Positions 24,901 through 36,900 of a DNA stretch of 64,000 nucleotides are shown in pieces. Every line of letters begins with the position of its first letter. Positions within the stretch are counted from its first letter, which is position 1. A program made the position numbers and the translations under genes. A model generated the notes under the pieces. It saw only the letters and a program-made list of their open reading frames with translations. It was not told the origin of the DNA and did not search any database. This DNA is from Dallia pectoralis (Eukaryota; Chordata; Actinopteri; Esociformes; Umbridae), in NCBI GenBank assembly GCA_029465975.1, contig CM055756.1:2476601-2540600 (forward strand), read 5' to 3'.

Positions 24901-27900
24901 TCAGACTGTTATAATGATTCTCATGTGGTTCACATCACCCTGATTTCAGACTGTTATAATGATTACCATGTGGTTCACATCACCCTGATTTCAGACTGTT
25001 ATAATGATTACCATGTGGTTCACATCACCCTGATTTCAGACTGTTATAATGATTATCATGTGGTTCACATCACCCTGATTTCAGACTGTTATAATGATTA
25101 TGATGTGGTTCACATCACCCTGATTTCAGACTGTTATAATGATTATGATGTGGTTCACATCACCCTGATTTCAGACTGTTATAATGATTCTCATGTGGTT
25201 CACATCACCCTGATTTCAGACTGTTATAATGATTCTCATGTGGTTCACATCACCCTGATTTCAGACTGTTATAATGATTATCATGTGGTTCACATCACCC
25301 TGATTTCAGACTGTTATATTAATTATGATGTGGTTCACATCACCCTGATTTCAGACTGTAATAATGATTATCATGTGGTTCACATCACCCTGATTTCAGA
25401 CTGTTATATTAATTATCATGTGGTTCACATCACCCTGATCTCAGACTGTTATAATGATTCTCATGTGGTTCACATCACCCTGATTTCAGACTGTTATATT
25501 AATTATCATGTGGTTCACATCACCCTGATCTCAGACTGTTATAATGATTCTCATGTGGTTCACATCACCCTGATTTCAGACTGTAATAATGATTATCATG
25601 TGGTTCACATCACCCTGATTTCAGACTGTTATAATGATTATCATGTGGTTCACATCACCCTGATTTCAGACTGTTATAATGATTATGATGTGGTTCACAT
25701 CACCCTGATTTCAGACTGTTATAATGATTATGATGTAGTTCACATCACCCTGATTTCAGACTGTTATAATGATTATCATGTGGTTCACATCACCCTGATT
25801 TCAGACTGTTGAGGGCATCCTCCACACCCTTCTGGTTGTATTTCACCATATGGGCGTGCATCTCGGGGTAGTTGCTCCTAATGTTCCTTTCCGTGCTTCC
25901 GTTTGGGACCGTCCCAAAGCGAAATGGTGGATACTGCTCCTGGGGCTTCTGAAACTGATTATTAAAAGAATGACAAACATCTTAATGCAAAGTTTATCAC
26001 TGTTTTACAGATGACAAGAAACAATGTTTATAGTAGTTCCTACAATTATAGTTGCTAGTTTTCTTCAGCCAAGAAAGAATTTGTTTACCAAATGCTTCCG
26101 CAAAAAGTAACAACATTTATTAAACGGTTGCATGTACTTCATTGATCGGCAGATAAAATTGATAAATACAACAATAGTTTTTTAAAAATACAACATCTGA
26201 TGGAGCAGTCCTTCCTGCTCTATTATTTCTAAACATCATCTATAACATCTGAATATGTGATACTACTCGTTGCGTATTGCACTACATAGGTTTAGTGTGA
26301 CATCAGGTAACAGCGCTTAAAAAACATTACACCGTCATCAAAATATCCTAATGTTCCCGCAACATCCCCATTTTATTAGACCTGTATCGGCCAATACAAT
26401 AGAAGTCCAATTCTACTGCATACTTTAAATGTCCTCATTCTCTTCTTTAGAAGATATCGTACATTAATAACTAGTACATTGAAGAGTTGAGCTACGGTGA
26501 AATTCCCCTTTAAGTTATTCCATTATTTCATACCTCTCGCAACATTTTCTTAGAGGCAAGGACTCAACCGTTTGATAGAAAACCCAGAGACTTGAATATA
26601 AACTGACACGATGACACTAAAACTTTGTCCTTGCTTATTATCGTCTCATTGATTTATTCCTGTTTTCTCAAGTGTCAATGAACAGGTCAGATAAGGTTAC
26701 CCTCTACTGAAAATCTGCTAACTTCTGCAGCTAATGTGACACTTGTGTCGCTTACTACGAAATATTACATCCGCTAACCGGCCATGCTTTCCAGAGAATT
26801 AGAAAAACAGTTCTTCCCCCTTGACTGTAATAAAGACTCCTAATTTATCTTGATATTTCCAGGCTTCTACCTCACATGCAGAGTGCACCCTATTTATTTA
26901 AATACCCAAACTGCTAAAATACCCTGAACAAGTTTAGCTTTTTCATTAACCTCATGCAAATGACAGTTCCTAATAACCTTGGGTTGACGTAATGAGAGAA
27001 AGGTCCTCTGAGCCATTTCAGACAAACGTTAGAGACCCATGGCACCAGCGTTTTGCACATCGTGTTTCACAGCTGTCTGGTGGTGGACCTAGATACATGA
27101 TATTCTGTCCCTGCTCCCATTTGTCCTTCCCTGAACAACAAATGCATGAGGAGGCTCAGATTGTGGTTCTTGCCTCACCCTGCGGACGAGGTCACACTGC
27201 TGACTAGGGGTCTGACGGTACACTAGACCTGTACCGGCCAAAATAGAAGTCAATTCCACTGCATACTTTAAATGTCCTCATTCTCTTGTTTAGAAGGTCA
27301 TACTTCCGTCAATCCAGCTCTGCGTTTGGTTCCTGCCACAGCACTTTATACCAAGGAAACAAGACAGCAGGTATGATGCCAAGCCTCTGAAGTTATAGGT
27401 CCAGAGAAATTATCACTTGTCCTTACATTAACACAGCTACTGTCCTCAAATCATTTTATATCTATACACGTCTGATTATTTTGCAGAAAGGCTTTATTTA
27501 AAATTTTATACACCTCAAAATAAATGTTCTGTCTGCCGTTTTCAGTCCTAGTATAAAAGCTGGATAAGATAGTGTGCTTCTGTTAACGTAGATGTCCTGT
27601 CTGTCAAAAGACAGACACGCTTATTTTTTTCACAAATTAGAGCCGGTAGATAATGTGGGATGATCAGTAATCGACTTTATAGGAATTGTAATGAGCAATG
27701 GACGGCTTGGCCTGTTTCCTCCAATGCACCTCCACTGACCATACAAATATGCATAAGTTAATACCCTAATGTATAATCAGTAGAAAATCCACTTGTGTAG
27801 TGCATTCCCGATGGATTTGCAAAGACATTCCACCTAAGGACAATGTGAATCTAATTTAATTTCACCACAGACCCCGGGATCCTATTATGTTTTTGCGTGA

Positions 27901-30900
27901 ATGAAAGTGTCCCAGTCGTGACACTGCAGCTCTGCCTGTGGTTATTTGTATTCTCTGAAACCGATCGCGGCCCGCCACTGTTTGCTAATCAAAAGTAGGC
28001 CACTCTATATTTTGCTTAAGCCTAACAGCAAACACTACTGTACGCCTGTAATACTAACTCAACCCCTTCTCTAAGATTGAACAGAATCGCCATTGTCTGT
28101 CGAGTCGTCCTACCTTTTTGTCACTCAATCCAGAGACTGTGTCGATGTACTGTTCCTGGATCATAAAGGCTGCCAGGTTAGCTGTGTAGGAGGCCAGGAA
28201 GATGACAGCGAAGAAAGCCCACACCAAGACCATGATCTTACTGGTGGTGCCCTTAGGGTTCTCGATTGGCACAGAGTTGTTGAAGACGATTCCCCACAGC
28301 AGCCAAACGGACTTCCCAATAGTGAACGTCGGACCTCCGGGATCTGACGACGACGGCGTTTGCGGAAAAGACAGAAAGGGAATCACTAAGAGCCGAGATG
28401 TGTTCACGTTCCGCTTTGTATGCGTTTTAAACATGCTCTCTGATGCGATATAGAGATAGTCCAACCTACTTTTCCGGAACGTTCTACCATTGCTGATACG
28501 GGAGGGTGGAGGTAAAGGTGGTCGGCGATGACACTCACCCTTGGCGCTCACCAGACTGCGGTTGTACCCGACGGGGCTGCAGTACTCAAAGATAAACACT
28601 GTGACTGCCACCACCGTAAGACACATCACAAACATCATCACCCACACAGCCGGGCTGTAAGGCTCTACACAGGAGAGGAGAGACGAGGGAAAACGCCTGT
28701 CTAGTAGCCATATGTGTGAATTGAAACCGTGTGCCTTTTACAGCCGCTTGCCAGAGACCAGCGATGAACATGAGCATCGCTGTGGTGTTAAACTGTCAAC
28801 AGATTCGAAAATGATTGCACTCTAAAAATGATGTAAAGTAGCCTTGAACGGGCCCTGGCTTGCAGGAGCCAAAATCGTTAAATGGACATTTCCGTTTGTG
28901 AAATGTAAGGCAGCTAGTTGTATATTCAATATGGTTGTAAGCTGAACCTTGTCCGGAATACATTGTCCAGTTGTTGTTGTTGTTGTTGTAAAACGAGGTA
29001 CAGGCATCAGCGAAATCCTGTGAGAAATAGTTTGTTTAGAGAAGGAGGACATGGATAAACGCTCACCAAGAAAGGCAGAGGGCGAGACTGTCCCGTTGCT
29101 CCTGGCAACCATCACGCTGATCCCCGTTTCCACGAATGGCACAGAGAAGTCGATAATTTCTGATCGCTCTTCATTTATGGTCAACGAGCCAATGGCCATG
29201 TCCGCCCGTTTGTACACCACCTGGGGTAGAGTACAGGGAATTTTACATCAGTCATTCTCATTGAGATATCATATTAACATAAATGCGAAAATCAGAAAAG
29301 GAAATTGAAGGAAATTACAAGGAAAATTGCTAACATTTTATCCCATCTAAATCTCTGTCTATTGCAAAGTGAACACTATTGAGTAATGTGTGAAAATGTT
29401 AAACTTCTCATTTGTATCTGCACTATAGCATCATGTTCACTGCCCTAAGGGCATGAACACTAATTAGTATTTGTCACAAGTATCACCTAGGCCCCCAGAA
29501 GGGTAGTGAATTAATTAGCTGTTAACGATACACTAGAGATGTCATACAAATTGCTAAATGTGTACCATACAGTGGTACACAAAACGGACGACATGTTAAC
29601 TGGATGACACTGCACATTTTGTCCTGGGAGCACGGCTTTCGAACTGGTGGCTGAAATGATCCAACCGTTGGACAGTCCACATTTAGCATTGACATGCATG
29701 TCTTTAAGCCCTGTAGATGACATAGTGTGTGTCGTGCAGCGTCTGATAAACTACACCACTGATCAAACAGACAGGTGCGGATGAGCAGCTTCTGGTATCT
29801 ATCCACCCTCTCATCTCTGCTGTGTCATCATCCATCATTCTGCATCGATGCTAATCCTTGACCCACAACAACACGCCTTGGCCGCATGCAGCATAGGACC
29901 TAGTGCCCACTATAAAAGCCCCTGGCTCTGGTTGAGAAAGAGCTAACTGCAGGAAGTGGACATGTGAAACCCTGTAAATAGGTTCTTGCTACCTGATTGT
30001 CTGGTCATAGTCAGTACCGGCGTTCTACCCTGGACATATTCCCAGGTGTCACTTCCACCATATGAACGTATCTGGTAAACCTACCTTTTTCGTCATTATT
30101 GTGTGTCCTACGTGTTGCAGTAACAGGCCAGAACGAATTCCTTGTTTCTTGTAAACAAACTTGATCAGACATAACCATCGCTAATGTGGCCCCATATAGC
30201 GAAATAGCTTTTTCTGAAACACTAGAAGTAATGTTGTCACCTCCCGTGGAACACTGTGAGCAATGACAATTCATTTATTTTATGATAGAGGGTAGGGGTG
30301 GGCGATATGGGAAAAATATCATATCACGATTTTTTCAGGAAAAATCACGATTCACGATTTTATCACGATTCTTTTTCATGTTGCTTTTTAAGACTATTTT
30401 GCTAATTACTGAGCTGCAATACAAGCAAATTATATCTCCATTTAAAGAATATAGCGTTACAAGGTAACAAAACATAAAAGGGAAAAAAAATTAAAGTAGC
30501 ATATTTTAATCACGTGTATATTTAAAGGAAGTGCAATGGTGCAAAGAAGCACCTTCATTCTCATCCGCAGCTTCACCATCCATTCACTGTGTAACCTGCC
30601 ATCCATCTACAGCATCAGATGATCTACTGTGTTATCATCCTGAATTAAATGAATTGTGAATTATGCAGTAAAACATTTTACTAAAATAGTATGTAGCCTA
30701 TTTATTGTCTTATGTAGCCATACAATACAAAATTAAAACCATGATTTTAAAATGCACAGGCTATGATATTTAAATTTCTAAAGATCGAATAAATTAAAAT
30801 CAATCAAACTGTATGTCCTATTTTGATGTAATAAATGCTAAAACATTTTAGATCACAAGCGACGCGCAATCAAATGATTTGCGCATGATTGGCCGTATAT

Positions 30901-33900
30901 ATTGCAACACAGACTGTTGAAATAAAAACATTAGGCTACAGTGTATAATTTGATCATTTACATTTGTAAAATGTATTATAGTAATTACAGTCCAGTAACT
31001 AAGGCACTGTAGACAATGAAACACGTATTTTACAACACAGTTTGTATATTGGTCACGGTCGGGTATATTCTGCTGTTACCCGGTAGATACATTAATCAAT
31101 TTCGTTTTATATTTTCGTTCTGTTTATTTAGTAAAACATATATTTCTTTATAAACGTAGGCCTACCTCTTTTTTCTAGTTCATTCAAATTCAACCAAGCC
31201 AATCAATCTATTATCTATGTATATCTCGCAGCTTTTGTCTGCCTGAGCAGGACACGCAAACTAACCGGTTGCACTGCGCACAGTGTTCATTAGTGTTATG
31301 AGTGCACATGAGACAGCAGCAAATTAATCCGTTACATATATCCAGTTTCATATAGATCGGACCAAAACGCGTCAAGTTTCATGTAGACCAGACCAAAACG
31401 CGTCAAGTTTCATGTAGACCAGACCAAAACGCATCCAGTTTTATATAGACCAGACCAAAACGGACCCAGTTTCATGCAGACCAAAACGGTGTCCAATATA
31501 GATCAGACCAAAACGAGACCAATATAGATCAGACCAAAACGAGATCAGACCAAAACGCATCCAGTTTCTGAAAACGGGACAAGGTAAAATGCACGTATTT
31601 AGGAAAAGTCATGGAAGAACGAGGCTGTAGCTTTTCAACATTATATATTTATTTTAATTACTAACTGCAACGCCCGCGGGCATGGGCTGTTGGCGCTTCT
31701 AGTGTTAACACGCTGACATATAGCGCGCCGCGCATTGCATGTTGATACGTAGCTGAAAAAACGCCATAGATCTGCATCTAATTGAACGTGCACTGGAGCG
31801 CGATTCTACGATATTTCCGAAAAAGTGAATCGTGGAGACATTTTAATCGTCCACGATTAAATATCGTCATATCGCACACCCCTAATAGAGGGCATTTCTT
31901 TATTCAAACTCACTTTTGTTTTCTTAAATAAGAGAGAAACTTCCCGCTTAGTGCCAACTTAAACCCGAACTGGCGCTAACTTGAAAACAATCTAACTGTT
32001 ATTGGCTTTTCCGTTTCTTGATAAGCCAACTTTGCACCAGAATCAGAATCAGAAAAGTGTTTATTCGCCATTGAATGTGTGAACAGACAAGGAATTTACT
32101 GTGGCAGGAAGGTGCTTACATGCAACATAAGAATAGAACAATATAAATTAAACTAAAGGGATGAGGGGGTAGAGGGATAGTATGTATAATCTCCTTACCT
32201 CTCCGATCATGCCGTTCCAGCTGCCTCTGACTAGCTTGCCGTGCTTGCCGTTAGTGACCAGGTAAAGGTCGTATGAGAACTTGGTGGTACGGGAAAGCTT
32301 CTTCAGGATATCGATGCAGAAGCCTTTACAGCACAGCTTGGTGTAGGGCTCAGTGTGACCTACAATACTGAGACAAAACACCAAGGACAGAATAAAACAC
32401 TGGAGAAGCAAATATGTCGGAAGCCTCCAACTGTCTGTGGGTTTGACTGGAGGCTCAAAATGGCCAGAAACTAGGAACTTTCTTCTGAAACGTCAGTCTA
32501 TTCTTGTTATAAGGAATGAAGTCTATTTCATGTGAGAAATCGCCAAGACATTGAAGATCTCGCACAACAATCTGTAGTACTTACTGAACAGATCAGCCCA
32601 AACTGTGAGAGGCCCCGGTGAAAAACTTAGCTGGAGGACAAATACATTGGTGTCTAGTTCGAGAAACTGACACCGCACAGATTTTCAACTGGCAGCTTAA
32701 TTAAATAGCATTCGCAAAACACCAGTCTCAGAGTTAACAGTAAAGAGGCGACTCCGGAATACTGGCCTACTTGACAGTGTTCTTCCTCTGTCCAGTGTCT
32801 GGGTTCTTCTGCCCATCTTTATCTCTTCTTTTAACCAGCCAGCTTGAGGTATTTATTTTCTCTGACCATCATTGTAAGAGTCGGTTGGCATGATGCTTTT
32901 GAAGCTATTCATTAATTGAGTACTGAGCTATACGTTTTTAACTGCTACAAGTCTTTCCCTTGATTCATAATGTCATTGAATTTCGTATGTAGCTAAGTTC
33001 TATGTGAATATAAGATGCCATTATCAATGTTTAGATAATAACAAAGTACAGTTGCACCAACCATGACGTTTCAAAGACTAATACATAATGTATTACCTAT
33101 ATATATATACACACACATCTCATCTTGTTTCATAAAAGCCCACGTTAACTACAAGGGTCCACAGCAGTGGACAACTATCCGAAAATCCAATTGGCAATGA
33201 TTTCTACAAGGAAATATCAGGAAGATTAAACACATTGGAAGAACAGGGAAGAGGGGAGGTGATAGAGAAACAGACTGGTATAAAAAGGCATTCTTGACGT
33301 GTGCCAAGAAGATTACGTCAGAAGTGGGGGTGCAAGGAGAACAGGAGGACCAGGGTGGCTCCACATGCCTGCACATTATGTCATGGTTACAACAGATGGA
33401 CGGACAGCCGAGGCTGACCAAAACACAAAATGATCACAAACAAACAAACGCAGGAGGAGAACACAATACTAGATTGCTGGCTGGCTGGCTAATGACGTGC
33501 TGGACCAGGACAGATAAGCGGACTACATAAGAAATCCTTTAGATCTTGATCCATTGCCAACGTCTCAAAGCATTCTCTTCATTCATTCTCTGTCTCTACA
33601 GTTACTCACTTCCTCTGTCCCTCAGGTAACAAAAGAGCACACAGAAGCTGCAATGCAACACACATTCTTCAGCTGAGAGATTCAATTGAGGTCTATCCCA
33701 GCAAAACGTACAGAAAATGTGCATGACCCTATCAAAGAAGCTGTAGCAGTACATGCACAACATGGCTAGCCAGTGTGATCAACTGAGTTAATCCGGGGGT
33801 TGTTAATGAAGACGCCACTGGCTTCTCCTCAAAGTTGGGGAGTAATAGTATTACATATAACGTATCAATGTCTCCTGCCCCACAAGACGAAAAAATACAC

Positions 33901-36900
33901 TTGACCATTTGTGTACTCAAACATTCCGGTGGCTTGCAAAGCCCCCACCCCCCACCCCCACCTGGGTCAGTCTGACCAGCGATCACTGCTAATGCTACCT
34001 AACTATCATCGAGAGTGTGAAACTGACAGTGAGGACAGTCTAAGTGTGGCCTGAGGGGTCAGACTCATCACTACAGCTCCAGTTTCATCACACAGAATGG
34101 AGTCTGTTTGCCACTCAGACTACCACTGACTCCCATACTGACGTTGAATCATATGCCTCCTTCGTTCTGGATTACATCAAAACCTGCACCAACAATGTGA
34201 CCGCTCATAAACAAATGAAGATCTTCCCCAACCAGAAGCCTTGGATGTACAAAGGTGATGCTTAAGCCGGTGCTGCTTTCAGATCCTGTGATGAAGAGGC
34301 CAACAGCTCATCCAGAGCCGACCAGAGAAGGGGCATCAAGATGGCCAAACACGCCCACAAACTGAGGATTGAGGAGCAATTCCACAACAACTCTGAACCC
34401 CAATGCATGTGGCAGGGCCTTCTAGCCATCACTGAATACAGATCAAAGCACCCTACCCCGCCAACCACTGTCTCCATTACCAACGAGCTGAACACCTTCT
34501 ATGCCTGCTTGGACAGGAACAAAAAATTACCCAGCCGTAAAATTGCCATAACATTCACCCCAAATGTCGTCCTCCTCAGTCTGTCAATCGCTGAGGTATC
34601 TTCTGCAATCAGCAGGGTGAACGCACGCAAGTGGCTGGTCCTGATGGTGTCCCCGGGCGTGTTCTCAGAGCATGTGCTGGGCAGCTGGCTGGGGTCTTCA
34701 TGGACATTTACAACCTTTCACTGTCTATGGCTGATGCCATCTCCACTATTGTCCACACTGTCCAGACCCACCTGGACAAAACTGACACCTATGTGAGGAT
34801 GCTGTTCATAGACTTTAACTCCGCATTCAGTCATCAAGTCACCTGCAGACTTTTTATATCCACTGTATATACAGCTTTTTGTCTTCCTGTAATCCACAAT
34901 CGGCGCTTTGGTTTTCTTTTGGCATTGATCAGTACAACTACTGTGGTGTCATCTGCGAACTTGATGATGGTATTGGAGCTGTGTACAGGGACACAGTCAT
35001 GGGTGAAGAGGGAGTACAAGAGTGGGCTCAGCACACAGCCCTGTGGGACACTGATGTTCTCCGCTGGTGTTCCTTCTGCATTTGCTACATTGTTAAGCTG
35101 AATACCTGCAGCTTTACTTATCCAGGGCAATTGCACATCCTTACATTGTACTTCATCTCATTTGACTCACACATTGGCTCATTGACACACTGCCCCGCAT
35201 ATATCATTTCTGCACTGCTCTTTTGTACTTCTGGTTGGATGGAAACTGCATTTCGTTGTACTGTACTTGTAGTCTTTGAATGCCAATAACGTTTAATGTA
35301 ATCTATTTTCATGTTACAGATTTAGCCAAAACAGGTTTTTTACAAATACCTATAACATGGCACTTCCGTCAAGACAAAAAAATATGAAATTTAAAATGAT
35401 ATTTAAGGGAGGAAAAGTGTTTTGACAAGCACTCGGCCCAGTGAGAACTAGTCAGGATTTGCATTTGACAGCGACATCTTAACTGTGTACAGGTAGGCCA
35501 TGCAATTCTGCTTGTTCTGGAATAACTTAAGGTTCTTGACTGTAGAACTGTGTGATTTCTGTGCTAATTTTCACATTTGCATTTGCAATCCAGGGATTTT
35601 TGTAAGCTTTTTACAATGTAAAAGATCAACGAAATTACATTTTAAAAGTATCCTACCCAAACAAGTACGGGACGCGGAAAAAAAGATTTCCTCTAAACTA
35701 TCAGCAGAATTACCACACATTTACCCACACAATGTGTAGGACCATGTTCTCCAGTTTTACACGAACACAATTACAGCAGGCATTGTTGGAATGTGTGCAT
35801 TGAAAACATCTCTCAGCTGCCAAGTGTCAATCAATGACCAACCACAGAAGAACAGTTGGGGCTACGTTGACCTTGTCAACACGATTAAAGTTACACATGG
35901 GTAAACAATACACACACGTTTACGGAGGGCTCGCATAGATATTGCATTGTGGATATGCAATATGGAGCAACAGAGTAAATTGGGGGAGTGGCTTCTTCGA
36001 CAGTTCTCAGAAAGAGGCGCGATGGGAGGGCACAAGTTCGCCACCTTGTGGGGGTGTGGAGGACCAACTGGGCTCTAACTCCACCCCTTCGCTCCCCAGA
36101 CCTTCTGGCTAAGAGACAGATCACACCATTCTCCCCTCACCGGTCGTCACAGGGTTAACCGCAGAGAGGTTAAATGAAACGCTGATTGGTTCGAGAAGAT
36201 AAGACAGTGTCTGTGTGTTTAAGTGTGTTTATTTAGTCAGTGCGTGTGCCTGCGGTAATACAATTGTGCGTTTGCTGACAGAAGGGTGCGTTGTTGTCAC
36301 TGCTAATGTGATTATTTGAGATTCTGAGCAACAGCTTATCTCGTGGGAAGCCAAAGATGCAGTTGTTAAGGGGTACTCTATCAACAGCAACAAGCCCTCG
36401 AAACGTTCACCTTTGAAACAAGGTTGTCGGAACCACAATGTGTGGGTCAGTGGTGGGGTGGACTGGGGAATAGGATACGGGGGTTGGGCCCAACTCATAT
36501 GTCTTTACTCAGTGTCATTATAAGCTGTGTTCACAGATGAGCCAAAACAATGTGCTCAATCGGATCGAGACCTGGAGGAATTTATGGGCGTGGGTAACAC
36601 CATGAACCAGGCACGGGCACAGTTGAGACCCAACATGTGCCCGTGCCTGGTTCATGGTGTTACCCACGCCCATAAATTCCTCCAGGTATCGTCTGTCTGT
36701 GTGAGCTGACAACTGTTGAACATGTCTTGAACTCTTCACCGCGTTTTCTCAAGCCATTCCTGTGTTCAGTGTGTCTGGGTGCATTACCCTGTAAACAACG
36801 TTTAGGTAGGTGACACACTGTATGTCAAATTGACGTCCACATGAATGCTCACAGACCATAACTTCATCAGAACCAGAGTTACTTTGGCTTGTCCGAGTTA

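Noticed and set aside
24205..25812. 535-residue plus-strand open frame with a 15-residue period
   Set aside because: A product of the 45-bp minisatellite, antisense to grin2c; no start context, no unique sequence and no domain.
32358..32362. AG at about 32360 as the acceptor of the S1 exon
   Set aside because: It would put a stop in frame after the phase-2 upstream exon; the AG just before 32367 has a better pyrimidine tract and keeps the frame.
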